This document shows, piece after piece, positions 8,336-15,170 of a stretch of 44,449 nt of DNA (its first letter is position 1; every line of letters starts with the position of its first letter). The translations under genes were made by a program, and so were the position numbers. The notes under the pieces are model-generated. The model did no database searches. It had not been told where the DNA came from and saw only the letters and a program-made list of their open reading frames with translations. Source of the DNA: Desulfocapsa sp. (GTDB taxonomy: Bacteria; Desulfobacterota; Desulfobulbia; Desulfobulbales; Desulfocapsaceae); the NCBI GenBank assembly GCA_013792135.1, contig VMSP01000014.1, positions 1-44,449 of the forward strand, in the 5' to 3' direction.

Positions 8336-10132
8336 ATGAAACACATACGAAATTTCTCCATTATCGCCCATATTGATCATGGTAAATCTACCCTTGCCGA
8401 CCGCATGATCCAGCTATGCAATCAGGTCTCTGTTCGTGAATTCAAAGATCAGATGCTTGACAACATGGACATCGAACGTGAACGTGGCATCACCATAAAA
8501 AGCCAGACCATTTGTCTGCCATACACCGCTAAAGACGGGAAAACATATGAACTGAACCTGGTGGATACACCTGGCCATGTTGACTTCAGCTACGAGGTCT
8601 CACGGGCTCTCAGTTCATGTGAAGGTGCCCTGCTTCTCGTTGATGCCGCCCAGGGAGTTCAGGCCCAGACCCTGGCTAATTTGTACCTTGCAATGGAAAA
8701 CAATCTGGAGATCATCCCGGTTATCAACAAGATCGATCTCCAATCTGCAGAGCCGGAGAAAGTGGCAGAGCAGATCGAGGACGACCTGGGACTGGACCGA
8801 GATCACATCCAGCTTTGCTCAGCAAAAACAGGAAAGGGTGTCGATGATATTCTTGAGGCCATCGTCAAATTCCTTCCCCCCCCAAAAGGAGACCCTGTCA
8901 GCGAACTTCAGGCCCTCATTTTTGACGCCCATTATGATGCTTTCAGGGGCACCATCATTTCCTGCCGCCTTATTAATGGTACTATCAAGGCAGGAGAGAT
9001 GATAAAGTTCATGTCCAACAACGCCACATACAAGGTCGAGGAGGTAGGTCTGTTCAGAGGAGTCAGCAAGGAGCCACAAAAACAACTCTCCGCCGGGCAA
9101 ATTGGTTATATCCTGGCCGGTATAAAAACCATCAGTGACACCCGGCCAGGCGATACCATCACCCATAAAGACCGACCTTGCGCCCAGGCCCTGGCCGGTT
9201 TCAAAATGGTCCAGCAGGTAGTCTTCTCTTCCATCTACCCTATTTCCACCGATGACTACGAGAATCTGGCCACCGCCATTGAAAAACTACAGCTCAATGA
9301 TGCAGCCCTGACCTATCAAAAAGACTCATCAGTAGCCCTTGGTTTTGGCTTTCGCTGTGGTTTTCTTGGACTTCTGCATCTGGAAGTCGTTCAAGAGCGA
9401 CTGGAACGTGAATTTGACATTTCTCTCATCCTGACCGTCCCTTCCGTTAAATACAACTTCTATCTCAATGATGACAGTATGGTGGAAGTTGACAACCCGG
9501 CCCATTTCCCGGATCCATCCAAGGTTAGCCGGGTAGAAGAACCCTACATCAAGGCCACCATCCTCATGCCTGAGAGATATATGGGGGTGGTGATGGCGCT
9601 ATGCATGGAACGACGTGGCGATAATACCCACTACCATTACCCAATGCCTGGTAGAATCGAGCTCACCTGTGAACTGCCGCTAGCAGAAGTAATCTATGAT
9701 TTCTATGATAAATTAAAATCAGCCACCCAGGGATATGGCTCATTTGATTACTCCCTCTATGATTATCGCAAGAGTGACTTGGTCAAACTGGACATCCTTG
9801 TCAATGGTGAACTGGTGGACGCCCTCTCCCAGCTGGTTCATCGAGTAAATTCCAGGGCCAGAGGCCTGCATGCCTGTGAACAGCTCCAGCGTGAGATTCC
9901 CAGACAGATGTTCAAAATCGCCATTCAGGCCGCTATCGGTGGATCAATTGTCGCCCGAACCACCATATCGGCCCTGAGAAAAGATGTCATTGCAAAATGT
10001 TATGGCGGTGATATCTCCAGAAAAAGAAAACTCCTGGAGAAACAAAAGGCGGGCAAAAAAAGAATGAAGACCGTGGGCAATGTTGAGATTCCCCAAAAGG
10101 CCTTTTTAGCGGTGCTCAAATCTGAGCAATAA
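8336..10132 (+). CDS. lepA: Elongation factor 4 (LepA), ribosome back-translocating GTPase
   Basis: LepA/EF4 binds the ribosome and remodels translocation or initiation intermediates, mainly under ionic or cold stress. All GTPase motifs are present near the N-terminus: G1 AHIDHGKSTLADR, G2 in RERGITIKSQT, G3 DTPGHVDF, G4 NKIDL and G5 SAKTGKG. EF-G-like domains II, III and V follow, with the conserved GFGFRCGFLGLLH and YHYPMPGRIELTCELP segments. The LepA-specific C-terminal domain includes GGSIVARTTISALRKDV and the basic KRKLLEKQKAGKKRMK. The 598 residues match the family length. The gene stands alone on the plus strand, diverges from rpoH and ends just before a palindromic terminator. Confidence 0.97.
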   Translation: MKHIRNFSIIAHIDHGKSTLADRMIQLCNQVSVREFKDQMLDNMDIERERGITIKSQTICLPYTAKDGKTYELNLVDTPGHVDFSYEVSRALSSCEGALLLVDAAQGVQAQTLANLYLAMENNLEIIPVINKIDLQSAEPEKVAEQIEDDLGLDRDHIQLCSAKTGKGVDDILEAIVKFLPPPKGDPVSELQALIFDAHYDAFRGTIISCRLINGTIKAGEMIKFMSNNATYKVEEVGLFRGVSKEPQKQLSAGQIGYILAGIKTISDTRPGDTITHKDRPCAQALAGFKMVQQVVFSSIYPISTDDYENLATAIEKLQLNDAALTYQKDSSVALGFGFRCGFLGLLHLEVVQERLEREFDISLILTVPSVKYNFYLNDDSMVEVDNPAHFPDPSKVSRVEEPYIKATILMPERYMGVVMALCMERRGDNTHYHYPMPGRIELTCELPLAEVIYDFYDKLKSATQGYGSFDYSLYDYRKSDLVKLDILVNGELVDALSQLVHRVNSRARGLHACEQLQREIPRQMFKIAIQAAIGGSIVARTTISALRKDVIAKCYGGDISRKRKLLEKQKAGKKRMKTVGNVEIPQKAFLAVLKSEQ

Positions 10133-10153
10133 ATGGCTTCCACTATATTGTAC

Positions 10154-10202
10154 AAAAAAAAGGGGCTAAATCAGGCTGGTGAACTTTATTTATCCCCTTT
10201 TT
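10154..10202. terminator. Bidirectional rho-independent terminator after lepA
   Basis: An A-run and GGGG (10154-10165) pair with CCCC and a T-run (10194-10202). Just inside, TAAAT (10167-10171) pairs with ATTTA (10188-10192). The stem is flanked by A on one side and T on the other, so it can work for lepA (+) and for the small two-CW gene arriving on the minus strand. The GC part is only four pairs, so strength is uncertain. Confidence 0.6.
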
Positions 10203-10268
10203 CATCTCTATCGAGACGTAAATGTCGTTCTATATCTCTTCAATGTCCTTAAATTGCGGACAAGTATA

Positions 10269-10514
10269 TTAATTTCGATCTAGGACATCAATTCCTTTCT
10301 GAACCATGATACTGCGAATTTCTTCCTTACTAAACTTACAATCTTTCTGCCGACTCACATAAACGAGACAATCTTTACAGATATTAAAAGAATATGTGTT
10401 CCTTTCCTGAACAATCTCCCAACATAATTTAGCAGACGGTTCCTTTGCAGGACACTTTTTACCCTCATCACACTTCATAATTTCCCAGCATGGCCATTCA
10501 GAACGAAGTGACAA
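10269..10514 (-). CDS. Small two-CW cysteine-rich protein, copy A
   Basis: An 81-residue soluble protein with two Cys-Trp motifs, CWEIMKC and CWEIVQE, plus a CP dipeptide and an ICKDCLVYVSRQ segment, giving about seven cysteines. This pattern occurs in small proteins and sensor proteins of sulfate reducers and relatives and suggests a metal- or redox-binding fold; the function is unknown. The start is a TTG at 10514 preceded by GGAGG nine bases upstream, and homology to copy B (11539-11886) begins at the same point (SLRSEW versus SIRSEW). The two copies share most positions up to GIDVLDRN, where copy A stops. The two genes are separated by an IS30 element. Confidence 0.75.
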   Translation of the reverse strand: MSLRSEWPCWEIMKCDEGKKCPAKEPSAKLCWEIVQERNTYSFNICKDCLVYVSRQKDCKFSKEEIRSIMVQKGIDVLDRN

Positions 10515-10570
10515 GATGCTTTACCTCCGACAACTATTTATATTTTTTATCTGATGTTTAACGAAGACGC

Positions 10571-10593
10571 GGATTCAACTTCGAAGTGCAACT
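10571..10593 (+). repeat. IS30 left terminal inverted repeat
   Basis: A 23-bp end beginning GGATTCAACTTCGAAG, perfectly complementary to the right end at 11547-11569. The first bases of the element follow a GC dinucleotide that recurs just outside the right end. Confidence 0.9.
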
Positions 10594-10600
10594 TTTATAG

Positions 10601-11565
10601 GTTTTTAAGATTTCAGGGTTAAAGAAAGCAGGTTTTAATCATTCGAAAATCGCGACAAACCTAAGCATACATAAATCGACGATCTGTCGAGAGCTTAAGA
10701 GGAACATAGGGCAACGGGGCTGGAGGCCTCGGCAGGCGCAAGAAAAGGCCACAGAGCGTCGCCGGAGATGTGTAAGTGCCAAAAAGTTCACACATGAGGA
10801 CTGGCTGGCAGTTGACAAGCTGATTCTCCAAGATTTTAGCCCGGCACAAATTTCAGGACGCATGGCTTTGGAAAACACTTTACGGATTAGCCACGAAACC
10901 ATCTACCAGCATATTTATGATGACAAACACGCCCATGGTGATTTGTGGCGGCATTTGCGTTGCCAGAAGTCATGTCGAAAACGATATGGGAGCGGCCAGG
11001 AGCGCAGGGGCATGCTCAAAAATAAAATCAGTATAGATGAACGTCCAGACATTGTTGAAAAAAAAGAACGAATTGGGGACTGGGAAGGTGATACTGTGAT
11101 CGGCAAGGGTCAAAAAGGCGCCTTGGTCACCCTGACAAAGAGGGTATCACGATATATACCCTTGCCAGCATGCTTCCCCGCAAGCATACCGAGGGAGTAA
11201 CGGTAACAATAATTGGCTTGCTTGGCCCCCACAAGGGGAAGCGCCATACGATGACGTTCGACAATGGTAAGGAGTTCGCCGTTCATGAAAGCATTACGAA
11301 AAACCTCAAAATGGCGGTCTACTTTGCACATCCGTATCATTCCTGGGAACGGGGATTGAACGAAAATACAAACGGCTTGTTACGGCAGTATTTCCCCAAA
11401 GGTTCAAGCTTTGAAAAAGTTACCGAAGTTCAGGTGCAATCGGCAGTTGATAGCCTCAATCATCGGCCTCGTAAAATCTTGGGATTCAAAACCCAATTTG
11501 AGGTGTTTTTTGGTAAGACGATGCGCTATAGTGCATCATCACTGGGAGTTGCACTTCGAAGTTGA
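10601..11565 (+). pseudogene. IS30-family transposase, N-terminal loss and frameshift
   Basis: The frame starting at 10601 reads SGLKKAGFNHSKIATNLSIH, then STICRELKRN. This is the N-terminal helix-turn-helix of IS30 transposases, but a TAG immediately precedes it and the usual first dozen residues (M...LT.EQRY) are missing. The DDE domain starts at ERIGDWEGDTVIGKGQKGA. After VSRY the frame is lost at TATATA (11153-11158); removing one AT restores ..RYTLASMLPRKHTEGV, so a two-base expansion of an AT repeat is the likely lesion. The second frame carries the remaining catalytic residues in TFDNGKEF and NENTNGLLRQYFPKG and stops inside the right inverted repeat. No intact transposase can be made unless by frameshifting. 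Confidence 0.88.
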
Positions 11566-11886
11566 ATCCGCCAGAGAATTCCCCTTCGCACTAAGAGATA
11601 CAATTTTATTATTTAACTGACGCTGGGGACATCTGCATCCATTTCGACGTTCCATGACATTAATGCCCTTCTGGGTCATGATCCTGAGGATGTCTTCCCT
11701 AGTAAATCCGTTATCCTCCTGCCGACTCACATAGACCAGACAGTCTTGGCAGATATCAAAAGAACGGGCATCCATCTCCTGAGTAATTTCCCAGCACATT
11801 TTATCAGGCTGTTGCCTCGCTGGACACTTGTTGCTCACATCACACTTCATGATCTCCCAACACGACCATTCAGAACGAATTGACAT
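11539..11886 (-). CDS. Small two-CW cysteine-rich protein, copy B, 3' end inside IS30
   Basis: This paralogue of the gene at 10269-10514 has SEWSCWEIMKCD, a CPARQQ segment, KMCWEITQEMD and DICQDCLVYVSRQED followed by QKGINVMERR. The conserved part ends there. The frame then runs about 34 residues further and stops within the IS30 right end. Removing the element and one GC predicts an older tail reading NSLASSLNIR, so the insertion replaced only the last few residues. The ATG at 11886 is chosen because it aligns with copy A and follows GGGAG; a GTG at 11907 is open but not supported by homology. Function unknown, probably metal or redox binding through the cysteines. Confidence 0.65.
   Translation of the reverse strand: MSIRSEWSCWEIMKCDVSNKCPARQQPDKMCWEITQEMDARSFDICQDCLVYVSRQEDNGFTREDILRIMTQKGINVMERRNGCRCPQRQLNNKIVSLSAKGNSLADSTSKCNSQ
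11547..11569 (-). repeat. IS30 right terminal inverted repeat
   Basis: Perfect 23-bp inverted match to the left end at 10571-10593. It also contains the last codons of the transposase reading frame and, on the minus strand, lies inside the 3' end of the copy B two-CW reading frame. Confidence 0.9.
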
Positions 11887-11996
11887 AGTGTTTTTATCTC
11901 CCAACACCGATGTGAATCTTTATCATCTGATGGTCAATAAAAAAACTCCCACCAAACGAAGAAAATTTACGTATTTCTACCCAAACAAACAAAAAG

Positions 11997-12584
11997 TTAA
12001 TCTACTTTAGAAAAAGAAGCAAGAGTCCTTTCAAGCTCATCCTTTCCTTGTCCTGTCACCGCCGAGAACAGAATCCGCTGCCCAGGGTCAATAGCATGGC
12101 CGGCATCAAGAATCCTGGCATTCTTGATCCTCTCATTCCCTGACAATTTATCCATCTTGGTATAAACCGGCAGAAAAGGAATATTTTTCCCCCGTAGCCA
12201 GCCAATAAGCTGGGTATCGTACTCCTTGGCTTCATGCCGCAGGTCCATAATGACCACAACACAACAAAGCGTCTTCCGGCTCTCCAAATAAGAAGTGATA
12301 AGGGCCTGCCAGTTATCCTGCATCCCCTTGGCGACCTTGGCATAGCCATATCCGGGCAAATCCACAAGGTAAACCTTATCTGCCACTTCAAAAAAATTGA
12401 GTCCCTGAGTCTTTCCTGGACGGCCACTTACCTTGACCAGGCTTTTCCTGCCCACCAGGGTATTCATCAAACTCGATTTCCCCACATTAGAGCGCCCGGC
12501 AAAGGCAATCTCCGGCAGTGATGGTACTGGCAACTGGGACAGGCTATGGACGCTTAAAAGAAATTGAATATCAACAAAGTTCAT
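11997..12584 (-). CDS. engB: Ribosome biogenesis GTP-binding protein EngB/YsxC/YihA
   Basis: A 195-residue circularly compact GTPase needed for assembly of the 50S subunit in bacteria. G motifs in order: AFAGRSNVGKSSLMN (G1), a TQG threonine after GRPGKTQGLN (G2), DLPGYGYAK (G3), YTKMDK (G4) and FSAVTGQGKDEL (G5). The length is normal for the family. The start at 12584 follows an AAGGGA ribosome-binding site. It lies 88 bp downstream of hisG on the same strand, and a co-transcript with the his genes is possible. Confidence 0.95.
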   Translation of the reverse strand: MNFVDIQFLLSVHSLSQLPVPSLPEIAFAGRSNVGKSSLMNTLVGRKSLVKVSGRPGKTQGLNFFEVADKVYLVDLPGYGYAKVAKGMQDNWQALITSYLESRKTLCCVVVIMDLRHEAKEYDTQLIGWLRGKNIPFLPVYTKMDKLSGNERIKNARILDAGHAIDPGQRILFSAVTGQGKDELERTLASFSKVD

Positions 12585-12672
12585 ATGATGTGTCCCTTCA
12601 CTGGATTATACAAGAACTAGAAGACAATGCCAGCCACAAATAGCCCAGGCCTTAATTTCCACTGAAAAAAAA

Positions 12673-13554
12673 TCAAATAACCTTGTTCAGGGCATATTCG
12701 ATAATACCCTCTGCGCCATTCTTCTTCAGTTTTGGAATAAGATCCCGAACCGCATCCTCTGAAACAACGGTCTCCACTGAATACCAGTCCTGCTGATAGA
12801 GACCCGCCACCGTTGGTGCATTAAGGCTGGGAAGCAGCTTGATGATCTGATCGAGAAGAGCATGAGAGACATTCATCTTCAGGCCAACAATCCGATCAGC
12901 ATTCAGCGAGCCCTGCAGGAGCATGGCAACATTTTCCATCTTTTCCCGCTTCCACGGATCGGCCCAAGCCTCTTTATTGGCAATAAACTGGGTATTTGAC
13001 TCCATTAGTTCATGGATAATGCGCAGACCGTGGGCCCTGATCGTACTCTCGGTCTCAGTCACCTCAACAATCGCATCCGCAAGCCCGGAAACCACTTTGG
13101 CCTCGGTGGCTCCCCAGGAAAACTCAATATCGACGTTGATCTTCCTCTGCTCAAAAAACTCCCTGGTCACATTCACCAATTCCGTAGCAATCTTCTTTCC
13201 TTCAAGATCTTCAAGGGTATGGATTTCAGAATCACCGGCCACCGCTATCACCCAGCGTGTCGGCCTCCTGCTCACCTTTGAATAAACCAGATCACAGACG
13301 ATCACCGCCTCTGATTTATTCTCCATAGTCCAGTCCTTGCCTGTAATCCCGGCATCAAGCATCCCACTTTCAACATATCTGGACATTTCCTGGGGCCTGC
13401 AGATGGAACAAACCAGTTCATGGTCATCAATTTCAGGAAAATAGTTACGAGACCTTGGTTTGATCAACCATCCTGCTTTTTCAAACAACTCTATGGTTGC
13501 CTTCTCCAGGCTTCCCTTAGGAAGTCCCAATTTAAGTTGTTGTATCGTCTCCAT
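12673..13554 (-). CDS. hisG: ATP phosphoribosyltransferase, long form (histidine step 1)
   Basis: HisG joins ATP and PRPP to give phosphoribosyl-ATP, the committed and histidine-inhibited step of histidine synthesis. The 293-residue length and the C-terminal segment ([38 protein letters not shown]) mark the long form with its own regulatory ACT-like domain, so no HisZ is required. The PRPP-binding region reads [20 protein letters not shown] and [24 protein letters not shown] at 13557 directly precedes the ATG at 13554; the ATG is better spaced from GGAGAG and is used here. hisI lies 151 bp upstream on the same strand; the other his genes are not in the window. Confidence 0.95.
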   Translation of the reverse strand: METIQQLKLGLPKGSLEKATIELFEKAGWLIKPRSRNYFPEIDDHELVCSICRPQEMSRYVESGMLDAGITGKDWTMENKSEAVIVCDLVYSKVSRRPTRWVIAVAGDSEIHTLEDLEGKKIATELVNVTREFFEQRKINVDIEFSWGATEAKVVSGLADAIVEVTETESTIRAHGLRIIHELMESNTQFIANKEAWADPWKREKMENVAMLLQGSLNADRIVGLKMNVSHALLDQIIKLLPSLNAPTVAGLYQQDWYSVETVVSEDAVRDLIPKLKKNGAEGIIEYALNKVI

Positions 13555-13705
13555 CACATCTCTCCACTCATTCTTTTTTTGTACTGTTCAGATTATTGAG
13601 ACTGCAGCTTGTCAGGAAGGCTAAAAAAAAAATCAAAGACTGCCCTATCCTCTTCAACACCCACAGTCTATCTCTCTGAATAATCACTCTATTAATTATA
13701 ACAGG

Positions 13706-14098
13706 TTATTTTTTACCATACACCATGTCCGGATCAAACACTCTGGTTCCAATAACAGAAACCTCCCCACCTTCAACTCGACGGTAAAAACATGAACGAT
13801 GCCCTGTATGACAGGCAGCACCTCCAAGTTGTTCTACCTTGAACACTACAGTATCGGCATCACAATCAACCAGAATCTCACGAATAAGCTGAACATGGCC
13901 CGACGATTCACCTTTGAGCCACAATTTATTGCGTGAACGACTCCAGTAATGGGCCTTTCCAGTCTCCAGAGTTTTTTCCCATGACTTACTATTAATATAG
14001 GCAAGCATCAGCACTTCGCCACTCTCATAATCCTGAGCAATTGCCGGCAGCAGACCACTTTCAGATTTCTCAAAACACAATTGGAAATTATTCATCAT
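13706..14098 (-). CDS. hisI: Phosphoribosyl-AMP cyclohydrolase (histidine step 3)
   Basis: HisI hydrolytically opens the adenine ring of phosphoribosyl-AMP in histidine synthesis and uses zinc and magnesium. The 130-residue product is the single-domain form without the HisE pyrophosphohydrolase fusion. Family signatures are ARYINSKS-like [16 protein letters not shown], the motif [11 protein letters not shown], the metal-binding [14 protein letters not shown] and the cysteine motif [13 protein letters not shown]. Two adjacent ATG codons at 14098 and 14095 are both possible starts. It is followed by hisG on the same strand. Confidence 0.95.
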   Translation of the reverse strand: MMNNFQLCFEKSESGLLPAIAQDYESGEVLMLAYINSKSWEKTLETGKAHYWSRSRNKLWLKGESSGHVQLIREILVDCDADTVVFKVEQLGGAACHTGHRSCFYRRVEGGEVSVIGTRVFDPDMVYGKK

Positions 14099-14433
14099 AT
14101 TCCGAGTATCCTGAACCCCTATGAGTCCCTGGACAATCCTCCCTATTGTTTTTTACTCTACTCTAAAAAATCAGTGCATCCATTTAAAATACTACGAAAA
14201 AAAATGACTTTATGCCGATCGCCGTTCTTTGTCAAGCTTACAGCTTTTTTTTCACCAAAAAAACATTCACTATTACCCTCAACTGGTCTACTCTCATCAA
14301 TGTGCGCAACTCGTATTGCCAAATAATGGACAATGGGATAACATATGTGCAATAGTTGCAATATTCGATATATTTTTTATAACCAAACATCACGTATCAA
14401 TTCTCTTTTTTCTTTTACAGGAACAAGCCTCTT
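14099..14433. promoter_or_regulatory. Divergent control region between hisI and the FKBP gene
   Basis: A 335-bp AT-rich intergenic region between divergent genes, expected to hold the promoters of both. No T-box, his leader peptide with a histidine run, riboswitch or strong hairpin was recognised. The FKBP start follows AGGAAC a few bases upstream of 14434. Confidence 0.4.
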
Positions 14434-14883
14434 ATGAAACACGTACAACAAAACGACATAGTCACAATCAGCTGTACCGGGAAACTTGCAGATGGAACAA
14501 CTTTCCATGACTCTAATGAGTCTGAGCCATTAGTCATTACCATTGGCAGCCATGACATCCCCCCCACCCTTGAGCAAGCCCTTTTAGATATGTCTCCAGG
14601 CGAACAAAAACGGGTAAAGATTGAACCTGATGAGGGATATGGCCCACGGCGTAAAGACCTGCTACAGACACTCGACAGAACCACCCTCGGTAACACAATG
14701 ACCCCTCAGATTGGGATGGTTCTCTCACTGAAAGTAGCAAAAGATGGTCAGGATCATCAAATCCCAGCTACAATCGTTGAGATTAATAATGATACCATTA
14801 TCGTTGATTACAATCATCCCCTGGCAGGACACAACCTTTTTTACGATATTTCTGTAATTTCCATAGAGAAAGGACCGCGATAA
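14434..14883 (+). CDS. FKBP-type peptidyl-prolyl cis-trans isomerase, SlyD/FkpB-like
   Basis: A 149-residue cytoplasmic-type FKBP (no signal peptide) that catalyses proline isomerisation and acts as a folding chaperone. The FKBP half is split by the IF chaperone insert, as in SlyD and FkpB/SlpA. The first part is VTISCTGKLADGTTFHDS with LEQALLDMSPGEQKRVKIEPDEGYGP. The insert covers roughly residues 70-120. The closing signature is IIVDYNHPLAGHNLFYDISV. It lacks the long histidine/cysteine-rich metal-binding tail of E. coli SlyD, so a role in nickel insertion is not supported. The gene stands between hisI and the chemosensory cluster with its own upstream region. Confidence 0.88.
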   Translation: MKHVQQNDIVTISCTGKLADGTTFHDSNESEPLVITIGSHDIPPTLEQALLDMSPGEQKRVKIEPDEGYGPRRKDLLQTLDRTTLGNTMTPQIGMVLSLKVAKDGQDHQIPATIVEINNDTIIVDYNHPLAGHNLFYDISVISIEKGPR

Positions 14884-15170
14884 TCTGTCACTAATCTGAG
14901 CAGTAATATCAAAAGGCAACTCAAGGCTATTTCCCCAATATCATTTTCTACGATTTGTGAATCTAAGGTCGATACAACCTGCAGTGTTTTTTACTCTTCT
15001 TGTTTCTTTTTAAATGCACTATACATAAAGGTACAGATGCGATAAAATTATATTTTGAGTATGGAGATACCTTCATCCTAAAGGGCAGAACCCATTCCAT
15101 TTTTTTAACATCTGTGTACTTGGTGATAATCGTTTTTATTTTTCAATTTCTCCCAGAAGGAGCCAAATAA

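Larger units (their letters stand above)
10571..11569 (+). mobile_element. IS30-family insertion sequence, complete ends, inactive
   Basis: A 999-bp element bounded by perfect 23-bp inverted repeats at 10571-10593 and 11547-11569. It is flanked on both sides by GC, consistent with the 2-3 bp target duplication of IS30 elements. Its single gene on the plus strand encodes an IS30-type transposase that is broken at both the N-terminus and the middle. Intact ends mean it could still be mobilised in trans by a related transposase. It lies between two paralogous small genes, downstream of copy B and 57 bp upstream of the copy A start codon. Confidence 0.9.

Noticed and set aside
10639-10902. Minus-strand frames inside the IS30 element
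   Set aside because: They oppose the transposase helix-turn-helix and DDE coding region, which reads with clear family motifs on the plus strand.
15001-15170. A sigma-28-like promoter before cheA (TAAAGG ... GCGATAA)
   Set aside because: The spacing between the two boxes is too short for the flagellar sigma consensus, so it was not annotated.
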